From contig OX381716.1 of assembly GCA_947462335.1 (NCBI GenBank), positions 7,698,861 through 7,762,860 of the forward strand: DNA of 64,000 nt, written 5' to 3'. The notes under the pieces were generated by a model that saw only the letters and a list, made by a program, of their open reading frames with translations, was not told the DNA's origin and made no database searches. Each line of letters begins with the position of its first letter. Position 1 is the stretch's first letter. A program made the position numbers and the translations under genes. Below are positions 13,712 to 25,429 of this stretch, piece after piece. This DNA comes from Harmothoe impar (Eukaryota; Annelida; Polychaeta; Phyllodocida; Polynoidae).

Positions 13712-16700
13712 GTTATCATTTCTCCATTGTTTATCGGTCAGCCTGAAACACATTTACCACTTTAGTCACAGTTGCCTCTTCCATGTTGTGAAAAGTTGCT
13801 CAATGCTTAAAGTATCCTAATAAAAAAAATGTCAACATAAAAAGTTATCATATATTATCCTAGTAGAGGAAGGTATAGATATTGTAAAAGGAATATTGAA
13901 TGAGGGAGGAGCACAACATCTATCATGTAGTTTGCTCATATAGTGGCCTTTCTCATTGGATTGCATGTGTCTGCACTTTTGCCTTATATGGCCTTTATAT
14001 TGTTTGACTGGAAGGGGATGTTTAGCTTTCTCCAGAATATATTCTCTTTGCCTCCCTTAAGTTTGTTTTCTGTGCCTCCCTTAAGTTTGGTTGCCTTTCA
14101 ATGCCCTGCACCAGAGCTAATCCTGAACACTGCCCCTGCCTGAAGACTCAACTCCAACTTTGATTGATTGTAGTCCTTTATACATAGCCTGTCAATAATG
14201 AATACCCCTGGGTCTTTCACTGGATTAAACCATGATTAAAGGCCTTACAAAGGTCATGTGTCAATGCTCATGACTGCACCATAACTGGGTTGAAGGCAAA
14301 AATGATAAATGAGCTAATGTCAGGGGTCAGGAGCCTTCAAACATCAAGCCATACACCTAGGTGGCTTTCTCTATCATATTTCTCTGACATAGTTGTCTAA
14401 GGCATATAAAGGCCAATTATCACACCACTCACATTAGATAAAAGGGGTTACTGGGTTGTGTAATTAAAAATACTTTCAAAATGAGCGTGGTAAACAGGCT
14501 TAAACTTTCTTATTTACCAAAAGTTCTGTATGTGACCTAAGCACTTTGTATGCCCAAAGAAATCAGCGTAAATATATGTAATATAACCTTAATTATTTGG
14601 TGTCAGATATTGTCAAAAACTTTCACGAATCTCTTTCAAATTACTGGAAATTATGCTTGTTGAGTGGCAAGAGTGTGGAGGAGTAGAGGAGCAGAGAAGC
14701 AGAATGATATAGCTGTCTCTGTAGTATTGGCCTATGACCACTTTACAAGGGTGTAAATACACAGAGGCATACAGCACATACACAGGATGTAGGACAGGCA
14801 CTAACAGTCAATAACTGGCCTCAGTCAGGACTCTGTAAGCTCTGCTCTGTCAGGGCTAGAACCATTTTATTCAGTGTGCGGGGGGGGGGGGGTCGACAGT
14901 GTAGCTGGGTTAGGGTGGTGTAAGATTTATTTGAGAAGTGGTTCGTTATTCAGGATACAGATTTGATGCGATATACATTTCTTACTATATAATTTGAGAC
15001 TTTTTAATGTATTAAGCATTTATCAAAGTGAAAGATGTATACCATATCACAAGCAATCATCTAGAAGGCAGCACAAACAACACACACTGGCTGATATCTG
15101 CGGAGCATGTATCAAACCAGATTGGCCTCTTGTTATCTTGAGACATTTTTCACCTGATCCTGCTGAGATCCACAGAAACAGATAGCTAAGGTACCTATAG
15201 ACAAATCTCTATACACATCAGTTAGGATTTGGGTTATCTAACAAGCTGTGAGTGGGGCCATATCCCGTGAAGCCATAGATGGTGTGGAATGCTGCCCCCA
15301 TCTTTACAAGTTAAATTGCTCAATTCCCTGAACTACACAAGGCATTATACTGCTTCTGAGCAGTCAGGCTATATACTGTCTGTATACTTGGTATAACTTT
15401 AGAACCAGGGGTATGTTGGTAAAAACCTATCTCAGGCATCCTTCCTGTCATGTCCTGTATATATGCTGACATAGAGGAATGTGGCATTAACCCATCAGTC
15501 CTGGTTTACAGGCAGCCTTTAAGATGGATGGTACAGCTAGGCTGAGGTGGCATCTCTGGTATTCTGGGTTGATGTCTCATAGCAGGAAATATTTCAGAAT
15601 CTAGACAGGGAGGATGATGAAATCATCAATGCTGGTGAACCATTATGTACATGTGGAATTTTGTGTTCATTGTTTTACCATGCAGGCCGAATATTGTGAC
15701 ACATCAATTTTAGCAGCATACAGTTCTTTAATAACAAGGTTTTTCATTCAACATCAAATGCTTTCAATTGGTAGTTTTTTTTTGTCATTTGTGAGCATTC
15801 TGATTCATCTTAAGAAAAAGGAAATGCTTGTCCCATAAATTAGATGTACTAAGATTTATTGAGGTATCATCTGAATACTTATTTCAAGGGATTGTTACTT
15901 CATTGTGAGAGGACCAATCAAATGTATTGTAAAAAATATACTATAGATCTGTATGACCAACAGTAAAGACATTTGTAGTCAAAAAACATTTGTGCTTAAA
16001 AGCCACATGTGTAGTGTTAAGATCCGTGTAGTGTCTTTATGCAACAAATTAGTATCAATTTGTAGTCTAAAGACTGATTTGTAGTGTAAAGACCACACAA
16101 ACAGGATATCACACGTGGCATGGAGCAGGGATGGATTTTATAATTCTCTTTTTCATGCTGAACAGCTCAATATGGGTGAGTTTTCCAGGCCATGCAGACC
16201 CATCAGTAGCATTAACATACTCAAATCTTTTTTTTCTTACAGCTATTCTACTAATATACTATGATGATTATGATCACTCTCTCACCTGTAATTAAATGTG
16301 AAACATTGTCATTTAGATAACAAAGGCTGAACTTCGTGTAGTATGTCTTTCAGGAGGCAGAGTAATAGGATAGCTCATTCCCATTGACAACAACTTAGTC
16401 TAGGAGAGGGTAAACTCACAGATGCGGACAGCAAATACAGGAGATTGGGCAAGCACTAAGAGGTCAATGGCTGACTGCACCCTGTCAGACGATGGCTGGT
16501 CTGCCAGAGGGTTAGTGGTGTAGGACAGGAGGAGATGAAGGGAAAAATGGTGGTTTAATGATATGTAAAGTTTGGATGTGAGATCTAAAGCAGCTTAGTT
16601 CTATTCACCTCATTTTACAAAGTTATACAGTGTGTGTACTGTATTTCCTATGGTTGCCATGCTAATCTACAGTCCAACCTGTAAGCAGGTATCAAAATAA

Positions 16701-16910
16701 CAACATACAGTTGGACCTCAAAACCTCTGGTCCCATAACCACTTATAGAACTCCTACTTATTTTGATTAGAAGTGCATTTAGATAATGACTACTATGTTT
16801 ATTCCGTGCCATCAAATGATCCTTGTTGTGACAGCAAACTAAGCTTTCCTTTTAAAATGAGCTATACTACGCTGAGATGACCATTGAGTAGTTATGGTCA
16901 ATATCAAAGA

Positions 16911-17115
16911 GTTGTGCCTGACAAGGATATTAAATAGCGGTGGCAATCTCTAAACTGTAGTGGTGTACGCAGTCTTACTAAGGCTGAGGGTGTGAGTGGT
17001 CACACGGCTACTTAAGTCACCCACTTCCCCAGTAACGTGACCAGGCAATGTGTGTTTAGGTATAAGCCACACACTGAGTTGGCCCCTGGCTGACTGAGTG
17101 TCACACACAACTAGT
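16911..17115. repeat. Dispersed repeat (partner at 41369)
   Basis: Starts GTTGTGCCTGAC and shares with 41369-41570 a series of blocks in the same order: GTGGTG, GTCACA, TGCTTAAG-like, GTGACCAGGCAA, TGTGTTTAGGTAT and CACACACAACTAG. The copies lie on either side of the giant transposon, about 2 and 3 kb from its ends, in the same orientation. It is an old interspersed repeat. Confidence 0.55.
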
Positions 17116-17226
17116 CATAACACACACAGATCTATAAGACCTATAGTAGAGCATCAACAACTGAGTGTCACACACGACTAGTAATAACACACACAGATCT
17201 ATAAGACCTATAGTAGAGCATCAACA
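17093..17226. repeat. Tandem duplication, 67-bp unit x 2
   Basis: Two adjacent 67-bp copies (17093-17159 and 17160-17226) beginning ACTGAGTGTCACACAC and ending GAGCATCAACA, nearly identical. It lies immediately downstream of, and overlaps, the dispersed repeat at 16911. Confidence 0.85.
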
Positions 17227-18582
17227 ACTTGTACTCAAGCTATCAGGGTACATAGAACACAGTCTATTACTCTTCCCATTCTTTGTCCTAGTATAGACAC
17301 TGCATTGAGGCTGAAATCAGATTTTTGCCTTTTGGCTAGAAAATATTAAGTGTCAGTCCTATTGTAATTAACTACCCTTGCAGATTTTGTAAAGTGCATC
17401 AGAAATTAGAATTTACAAAATGTATTATTTACCTGAAAAAATGTCTAATACATATCATATATCAAGGGAATCACCATGGTGTAGTAATGATGCCCTTGGA
17501 GTGCATGATTTGTAGAATTCCAGGCTCAATGATGCTCAATGATGCTCAATAATTCTAATGCAAGAACTAAATTGTACAATAAAGTGAGCCAAACTTAACA
17601 CCAGCACTGTGTTACCAATCAGCCCCAATCACCGCAGTCTCACTCTGATCAGCCAATCTCCCACTGCTATGGTCTTCTATTTAGCTGCTTATTAGCATAT
17701 TCATTACATGTAGGGCCTGGTACTATATGTTTATCCTTATGACTGGCTTGCTTAATCACATATAATCAGTACGTCTCGTTCTGTCATCAGTGTCATGGCA
17801 ACTTCCTCTCACCCCAATCACATACAGGTAATCTCCAGTAACACTGTAGGCAGGGTTTTCATAATTTCCTAGTTCTGGGACCATCACATATTCATGAGCA
17901 CGTTTACTAGACACCTTTCATCACTTAACAACTATGTCATCAGCTATGTTACACACTGCCTCTGGACCTTACTGGTCACGTGGATGAAGGGGCAGCTGGC
18001 CACCACACACACAGCCTCAGTCAGACTCTGCGCTCCACTACAGTGTAGAGATCACCACTGCTATATGAGATGCTGGTCAGGCACAACTATGCATTTGCTA
18101 TAGAGTACAAACCATGGATCAGATTCTGAGCATAAAAGGTAAATGGTCACATCAGGGTGTCAGATGCTACAAGTCTTCCACACCGTTTTGACAAGAGTAT
18201 TTTCATGAAGTCCACCAATAAATATTTTTTGACACTAGCTCACCCACTCCTATTGAACCCCCATGACCTAAGCAAAGTATAACTGATGGCACTGAGGATC
18301 ATATCACAATACTGTCATACATTGGGCCACATGCTGAAACCCCATTGTAGCTCTTGTACCTCATCAACACAAATCGGTTACATTTAAAACATTTGAGTCT
18401 GATAATCGGTTTTGCGAACTAGGATAGAATTCCTATATATCCTCCAATTGTCTAGGATAGAAATCGATGATAACAAGTATAGGTACCTTAACTATTATAT
18501 AGTGTGCAACAATGCGCCACTATAAAAAAGAAGGCATCCTATTCTATAGATGAATATTCAACAACAGCAGCACTTCAAATAC

Positions 18583-18644
18583 TTCATGCTTATTGCTCAT
18601 ATATCTGATCATGTTCATGCTTATTGCTCATATATCTGATCATG
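18583..18644. repeat. Tandem duplication, 31-bp unit x 2
   Basis: Two perfect adjacent 31-bp copies starting TTCATGCTTATTGCTC, ending CTGATCATG, about 190 bp outside the left end of the giant transposon. Confidence 0.85.
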
Positions 18645-18828
18645 TATGTAATATGCTATGGTGGCTGTCATGATGACGCCAATGGGTGGCTGGCTGTCGT
18701 TCCTGCCAGACTAATGAGAAACAATGACATGCACAGAATACCTAGAAGTGTAGCACGACCATCACTATGAATCACTAATACAGCTATCTTTTGAAGAGCT
18801 GGCCATATGAGTACTATCCATGGTTATG

Positions 18829-18832
18829 TTGT
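18829..18832. repeat. Left target-site duplication TTGT
   Basis: TTGT directly abuts the left inverted repeat and recurs directly after the right inverted repeat at 38327-38330. A 4-bp match can arise by chance, but it sits exactly where the 96-bp inverted identity stops. Confidence 0.7.
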
Positions 18833-18928
18833 GGCTGTGTCTCATGACCTTGGGCCAATGTTTTTGTCTCTGACCGGGTGCCGTCTCTGACCGGCTGCCG
18901 TCTCTGACCGGCTGCCGTCTCTGACCGG
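18833..18928 (+). repeat. Left terminal inverted repeat (96 bp)
   Basis: A unique 36-bp outer part beginning GGCTGTGTCTCATGACC is followed by four copies of GTCTCTGACCGG spaced 16 bp apart by short GTGCC or CTGCC linkers. Identity with the right end stops after the last CCGG, where the sequences become TTTACAA and CAGTCAG respectively. Confidence 0.95.
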
Positions 18929-19619
18929 TTTACAACAATAACGTCTAAATAGGGGACAAGGAGATTAAAATGTAGTACAGAAGTGGAAATATTTTTCAAA
19001 GGATGGAATAAAGGAATGGAATTTCATTCATTTTTGAGTTAATTCTGTATACTAGTAGTGCAAAAATAACAAAAATAGGCCTATTTTACCCCTGTAGAAC
19101 AGGGTAGATTAAGGTTAACTGAGATAGGAGGTATAGCAGTTGTACATAGTATTGCAAATGAGACGGATTATAGGTTGTCCATATATAACATATATTAAAA
19201 TGTGAACCGATTTCCTTAAAGAAAACAGTAACCCCTAGAATAGGCCTATCCAAAATGGAGTAAAAAGAAGAAGCTACTTTATGTCTCTGACCGGCAGTAT
19301 AATAATCACGTAGAGACACGCAATGAAATCATATAAGTGGTATTTTATTGAACAGAACTGTTCCCAGAACACTTGTATATAAAATTTCAAAAAAATTCTA
19401 CCCAAAAAAAGCATTTATGTCTGCTAATTTTGCCTGCTACCCCTTATACACATGAACAGTGATGTCTCTGACCGGCTAACGAAATTATTTATTGTGGTAT
19501 TAATATTAACATATAAGGTGCATATTCTACATGAATGGAGTGTATATAGTTTTACTCTAATTATCCAATTTAAAAAAAATTTCCATCCCCCCCCCCTTAC
19601 CCACTGATATACTATATGC
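18929..19619. other. Left subterminal region of the transposon
   Basis: AT-rich non-coding sequence holding further single copies of the TIR 12-mer near 19283 and 19462, all in the same orientation as in the left TIR. A C-run follows at 19588. No supportable gene. It is likely binding-site and promoter-upstream sequence (inference). Confidence 0.6.
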
Positions 19620-19779
19620 AGTGTGCGGGTCGCTCAGAGACGTCTGTGACCGGTCTGTACGAGGCGGGAAAACGCTACCTGCACGCCGTCTGGCGGATAT
19701 TTCGGACTTCCGGTCTGTTGGCTTGTTCCCGGCGAAACCAATTCGGCCAGAATTGCCATTCCTACCGGCATCGCACATG
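19620..19779 (+). promoter_or_regulatory. Candidate promoter and 5' non-coding exon
   Basis: A GC- and CpG-rich island in an AT-rich surrounding, beginning with two 12-mer variants (one inverted, one direct) near 19632-19655 and ending at a strong donor (CATG|GTGAGT, donor at 19780). It would be the first exon of the gene whose coding exons begin at 21395. Joining at 21395 in frame with the terminal ATG gives a stop after about 31 codons, so I treat it as 5' UTR. A recognisable copy of part of this region (TGCACGCCGTCTGG..) lies within the inverted repeat at 23012-24255, which supports a functional module rather than random sequence. The TSS is not identified. Confidence 0.45.
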
Positions 19780-21394
19780 GTGAGTTCAAGGGTATTTTAC
19801 CAAATTTCACCCCAATAGTATGCGTTATTTATCAGAGTATCTTATTATATGGTACTGAAGGTGCACAGGAAGGGGCCACGCACCGAATTTTCCTTTCAAA
19901 TAGTGTAAAATTAGAATTTGACCTACGCAAAATCGTTACCCCCAAGGGACTGTTGTTTTTCTGTAAAAGTGAGGCGACGAAACTTTGCCGATCAGAGACA
20001 TACCAGCCCTAAATGATACGATATACAATGGTTGAACATACAAAGGTTTTCACGTCTCTGACCGGAGTCACGCTTTACCCCCAGCCCCCCCCCCCCGCCC
20101 CCACCTTAAGATATCTCACAATTTGTTAATTTTGATTGTTACACAGAATCCACTAAATGTAGACAGAGGCAACCCTATTATTTGGTAATTTGTGGTTCTC
20201 TAGTAAAATAACTATTTTGGCACGGTTAGAAAATACTTTTGAATATCTTCCCCCGCCCCCCCCCCCCCAAAAAAATTCATGGTGGTATATATCATTCATC
20301 AATACACGTGCGCCGTTTATACAAACTGTGGAAATTGATGGTTTTAAATATCTATATTTCTCTAAATAAATAACCCGGGTCCAATGTAAAGTCTTTGACC
20401 GGCACCCATGTGTCAGTGTTATGTACACAAAGTATTACGGAGTGCTCATTTTTTAACAACAGGGGGGGGGGAAATTATTTGTACCCCCCTGAGGGGGGGG
20501 CGGATAAAAAATTTACACCTATCTTGGGGGGGGGGGTCAAAAAATTGTTGTGCCCTAAGCAAGAAATTTTGAATAATATCCGCAATCTGATACGCCTTAT
20601 TCTACATTTTAGTGGTCAACAAGTAATTTTTTTTTTTATGAAAATTCAGGAATAAAATCTCGGAGGGGACAGGTAAAAAACAAAAAAAAAATCGTAGCCG
20701 GATCTGTAATCCAAATTATAAAAATACAACGGCGTTAGGCCACACCGAAAAAAAAAAATGGTCAATGGATTTCAGTTTTCAAAAAATTGTGCGACCCACC
20801 AAAATCTTTTTTTTTTTAAATTTAATTTAGTCAATGGATTTTCTAAACTGGAGCGAGGGACAATTTTTTTTTTTAAACAGCCTCCAACAAAATTCTTAGT
20901 GGACATAAAAGTTGATTGCTTGATCTGGGCCAACAACTGCAAGAACATTTTTAAAAAACAAAAATTTCTCAATGTTTAACAAAATGAGCCAACCTAAATC
21001 TATACTATTTTTTTTTTTCCAAAAATCAACAAATTTCCCATGTAAAAAATATGGTGGGTGAAATCCATTGAGCAAATTTTTTTTTTTGTCTGCCCTTAGG
21101 TCCCCTTTTCTTGGATCGGGTGGCACGGAATTTGGGTTTTAACAAAATTACACAATTTCCCCCCCCCCCCCCCACACAAAAAAATTATAAAAAAAAATAA
21201 AAATTTAATAACCTACTTTCAGAAAACCAATCACGTAAAACTTTCTTTTTTCCGTGTGGCGTTATCCTTAAAATATGGCTCCCGACAGCTAATCCTATCC
21301 ACCCAGTCTCCCCTCCCCCCCTATGTACTGTATATTTGTTTCCAAAAATTATTTTTTATGTAATGTAACTTACATTGCCTTTCACTTTTTGCAG
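19780..21394 (+). other. Candidate intron 1, rich in homopolymer tracts
   Basis: About 1.6 kb between the donor at 19780 and the acceptor at 21393-21394. It contains single TIR 12-mers (about 19994, 20054, 20388), poly-C and poly-G runs (20083-20097, 20252-20268, 20462-20541 clusters, 21160-21173) and many A or T runs of 9-12 bases between 20630 and 21200. A TCAATGGATTT motif occurs at about 20761 and 20831, and inverted at about 21060. No coding evidence. Confidence 0.5.
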
Positions 21395-21419
21395 ATCTAC
21401 CACTATTCTGCAGTTCAAC

Positions 21420-24400
21420 ATGGTGAATTTCCCCTTTCCAACGAACCCCATCCAAGTGCCACCCGACAAATCGCCTATCCCGGATATTGAGGAATGGCTC
21501 GCACTGTACAAGGAATATCGGAAGTTCTTGTCCCCAAGCGACCAGGCCTTGTATCAGGCAGTAAGGCATAACAAGAATTCCCGCAATAGTACAGCCCGCA
21601 AAATGAAAACGGAAAAGGGACGTTAGGCCTTAGCTGCAAACAAGAAGGTAAATTTACGTAAAATTAAAATACAAATTGTAAAATTTAGATTTTCTTGAAT
21701 AAAACTATATTACTAAGTTATGGACCCGTTCATCCATTATCTTTTTTACAGTCAGTGACATCAATACATATTATACACATACAAATATTAAAATCTAAAT
21801 GTTACCCTATTTCTCCAGAAAAATCGAGGGGCGGTAGGGAGTAGCAAGTATGAGACCGACAGGAGTGTTAAGGTGTTAGCACGCAAGCGACAGGCTGAAC
21901 AAGCCAACACCAGCCAACAACCACCACAACGGCGACAATCCCAGCGTGCTGAGAGCTCCACCCCCGCTGACAGTGGTAGTGCTTCACGCCACATCACCTT
22001 GCCAGACCTGCCCGACACCAAGAGGCGGGGGAGAAAACGGGGCCCACCGCTACAACATGACAGCCATGACGACTATGTGCCCCCCCACCCAGAAGCACCG
22101 GTCAACAAACGCAGCCCCCACTTCAGGCCCAACACGGCCAATCGCAGAGGTATTTATTTTGTGGCTATTTAGGTGCTAATTTAGATGCAACATAATATAC
22201 TGATGCAATAATGGCTTGTGGGGAAAGCATGCGTAAGGTACATCTGGCAATAATGAAGGAGCTTAAAAAGGTTGGCTTATCATACAGGTTTTACGGTATT
22301 CCTTTAAGCCCCATGTAATACGTCACAGACACCACACATTAGAACTGCTCTTTCTACCTTCAAAAAATAACTAGTTTTTTTAACTATCCTGGCTGTAGGC
22401 TGTGTCTCACGAACTTGGCCCAATCTTTTTGTCTCTGACCCGGTGCCCTCTCTGACTGGGTGCCTTGTCTGACGAGCTGTCACAAAAAAACTTTTTTTGG
22501 TAGCCTCCCAATTCTCAATGGCTAACGTCTATGACCGGTATATATATGTAACTGCCTCAACTGTTATAAAGTGTCACTTAATATTATTAACTTTCTTACA
22601 GCTCCATCAAAATCATCGGTACCCGATAAACCCAACCCCCCCAAGATCGCTCCACGGAAGTCGGCACCATCTACAGCAGGTACTTATTTTTGGCCTATTA
22701 GATCCAACAATATCTAGGCTGTGTCTCACGACCTCCACCCAATGTTTTTGTCTCCGATAGGCTACAGCAGTAGTGACGTCTCTGACCGTTTCATAAGATG
22801 GGGTATATAGGTAGAAACAAAACTATATAAGGTCTGCTTTATACGCCATTCCATTATGTATTATAGTACTGTTTGTAGAAAATTTTGTAAAAGTAAAATC
22901 CCCCCGCCCCCTTCGTACAAATATACTATGTACATTTTGGGGCCGGTCAGAGACGTATCTCACCAGGGTTGGAGTGGCTGGAAAAGGGCACCTGCACGCC
23001 CAAGCTCCCACCATTTCCACCTCGTTTCCCGAGCGTCATCCCTGGCACCAAACGTTCCTGCTCAAAGTAGTTCCTGTGCGCTTGGTGCTGTTCCATTAAA
23101 AGTGCAGATGGGTACCGCGTGCAAATCCCCCCCAATATACGGGGGAAGTGATGCGGTGATGGCCTCCTAAATACCACCGATGTCCCTCCCACGCGTCCAA
23201 GCGCAAATTGCGGCCAGCTTGCTGCACGCCGTCTGGGGGATAATACGGACGTCCTGTCATTGCGCTTGTTCGCCCCAAACCTATTTGCTGGTGTACCGTC
23301 TGTGGTCTCTGACCGGTTGCCGTCTCTGACCGGGTGCCGTCTCTGACTGGGTGTAACAAATGATTTAAAAAGTAATCAAGTAGTACTATCTAAGTTATAA
23401 TCTTAACAATTTAACTTCTTTTAAAGCTACCCGATCAAGCTGTGCTAATTCTTCACAACCAGGACTCAAAAAAGGTGTAAGCAAGTCCACATCCGCAGTG
23501 ACAAGTGCTTCAAAGACAGGTAATATACAACTATTCATATTCTTTGATATTATTTATATCCTGCTTTTTGTAAGCGTAACCATTTCAAATTATCTAAGGT
23601 CGTTACTCATGCGCTAACAGCTTCTTATTCAGGTCATTGTTTGTTGCACGCCTCCCCATCAACAAATAGTACTATCAGACTTCTAATGTTTACAATTTAA
23701 CTTCTTTTAAAGTTACCCGATCAAGCTCGCGTAATTGTTCACAACCAGAAACGAAAACAGGTCGAGCACAGTCAAAATCCAACAGCGGCGACTCCCCACG
23801 TAAGTACAGTGTTACATTGTTTAACACAATTCACTAAAAGTTACTGACTTAAGAAATGTCAACTCAAGCTGGCCCCAACTCCAATCATTTGTTACACCCC
23901 GTCAGAGACGGCACCCGGTCAGAGACGGCAACCGGTCAGAGACGGCAACCGGTCAGAGACCACAGACGGTACACCAGCAAATAGGTTTGGGGGGGAACTA
24001 GCGCAATGACCGGACGTCCGTATTATCCCCCAGACGGCATGCAGCAAGCTGGCCCTAACTCGCGCTTGGACGCGTCCGAGGGACATCGCTGGTATTTAGG
24101 GGGCCATGACCGCGTCACTTCCCCCGTATATTGGGGGGGATTCCTACGCGGTACCCATCTGCACTTTTAATGGAACAGCACCTAGCGCACAGGAAATATT
24201 TTAACTAGCAGCCTTTGGTGCCAGCAATGAGGCTCGGGAAACGAGGTTGAGGTGGTGCGAGGTTGATCTCAACTTTCCACCGCAGGTGACGTCTATCACC
24301 GGCTATTATAATCTACATCCCAGGCCCCTTGTAACTTTCAATACCATAGAAGTTGGGTTTCCATAAAGATTTAATTTTAATTCTCTTCTTTCAAACACTG

Positions 24401-25351
24401 ACTTTGGTAACAGTGCTGACATAGCAATCATTGTCATTCTCAAAATCGTTTTCGGGTGACCCCTGGAGGGTCTGGAAATTGAACACCCTCAACCCCTTTC
24501 ACCTATAGTATTGCGGTGGTTTTGGGGGTAAAAATGGGCAAATTTCTGTAATTTTGCATTCCGTAGAAGGTGTTTCATTAAAGAAGTGGGAATATTTTAA
24601 ATCACTTATTAAAAACACACACTTTGGTTAGGGCCAACCTCTCTGACCGCTATAGTTTGTTCTTTCTTCAGCTCCAAAGAAGAAAATAAAACAGGAGGTG
24701 ATACTGCCGCTAGGATTGTCCTGCATGCCCACGCCTCCTGCTCCGGTGCAAGAGCTAACTGAGGAGGACTTTGCGTTATTGGCAGGATGCCGCTCCCCCA
24801 CACCGCTCATGAGCGACGAGTTCTCGGACTCCGAGTCTGTGTCGTCCCGCAATCTCTATGAGGTGTCCAGTAGGTGAGTACTGCTCATTGGTTACATATT
24901 TGTGGTTTTGCTTTTAAGTTTTAACAATGACGAACAATTTCCCAGCATGTCTTCATTTTACTATTAAGTGTACTGATATTGGGTGTTTTAAGGGAGAGTT
25001 TGTGGGCACGTTTTTAAGGGAATTTTTCACTACATCTTTAAAGCACTTTTACTTAAATCAAACCTGTAATATAACATATATGGGGAGCTGCAGGGTTGCA
25101 GCGTTTCCTTACAGTAGGATGCCAATAGCCTGGAGACTTTTTAAATAACCTGGAGAGAAACACAACTTTTCCTATTAATGTTCCCATCCCCTTTTTGCGG
25201 GTTGTTTGGAGGTTACAACATGTAGGTATTTACTTGGAATTAATAATGAGCCTATTTGATATTTTATTACAGGACCAGGTCCAATGATATCATGTCGGAG
25301 TATCGTCATGATCCGGATGAAGTGATCTGCCTGTGGCGGATGTGGCATTAG
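21420..25351 (+). CDS. Multi-exon transposon gene (AT-hook-like, acidic C-term), in-frame stop
   Basis: Seven coding exons, all with GT-AG borders and compatible phases: 21395-21647 (ATG at 21420), 21819-22149, 22602-22679, 23427-23519, 23713-23799, 24672-24873 and 25273-25351 (stop TAG 25349). Phases run 0,1,1,1,1,2, which is hard to obtain by chance. The product would be about 300 residues. It has an N-terminal segment with E-E-W-L-A-L-Y-K-E-Y, a basic Gln/Arg region with an AT-hook-like KRRGRKRGP, Ser/Lys-rich short exons, a KKKIKQE basic patch, an acidic DEFSDSESVSS stretch, and a last exon ending W-R-M-W-H. One in-frame TAG (21624-21626) interrupts exon 1 seven codons before its donor, so this copy is broken or relies on readthrough. 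I do not recognise the family. A nuclear DNA-binding accessory protein of the element is the likeliest reading. Confidence 0.6.
22398..22482 (+). repeat. Degenerate solo copy of the left TIR in an intron
   Basis: Begins GGCTGTGTCTCACGA and follows the left TIR almost base for base (outer part, then three imperfect GTCTCTGAC repeats) with several substitutions. It lies in the intron between 22149 and 22602 in the same orientation as the left TIR, as a relict of an older insertion or an internal duplication. Confidence 0.8.
22717..22766 (+). repeat. Second degenerate TIR fragment
   Basis: Begins GGCTGTGTCTCACGACC and keeps the CCAATGTTTTTGTCTC part of the TIR before diverging. It lies in the next intron (22680-23426), same orientation. 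A further 12-mer follows at about 22778. Confidence 0.8.
23012..24255. repeat. Large internal inverted repeat (about 350-bp arms, 533-bp centre)
   Basis: The left arm (about 23012-23357) is matched in reverse complement by about 23891-24255. By eye the arms are nearly 90 percent identical, with small gaps. Inner ends carry three and four GTCTCTGACCGG-type repeats and end in GTGTAAC / GTTACAC. The arms also contain a copy of the candidate 5' exon at 19.6 kb (TGCACGCCGTCTGG). The centre holds two short coding exons (23427-23519, 23713-23799). The structure could be a nested non-autonomous derivative or a palindromic duplication of the element's control region. Confidence 0.85.
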
Positions 25352-25429
25352 GAGAATCATGAAGAAAACTGAAACATACTGAACATAGTGGCTTCTAAAG
25401 AGTAACACTAGAAATCACAGTGTACATAA

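Larger units (their letters stand above)
1..18828. other. Long non-coding AT-rich region, no supportable gene
   Basis: All open frames here are short (at most about 109 codons), on both strands, low in complexity, and lack recognisable domains, neighbouring exons with matching phase, or repeated conserved motifs. I therefore annotate no coding gene. What can be seen is degenerate repeat DNA: related copies at 4293-4412 and 8934-9060, at 11548-11733 and 13514-13711, and one (16911-17115) whose partner lies at 41369-41570; local tandem duplications at 17093-17226 and 18583-18644; fold-backs near 3691-3784 and 5204-5236; a CTCF-like motif at 6754; and poly-G runs. It may be intergenic or a long intron of a gene outside the window. 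Exons that are short or non-coding would be missed by eye. Confidence 0.6.
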
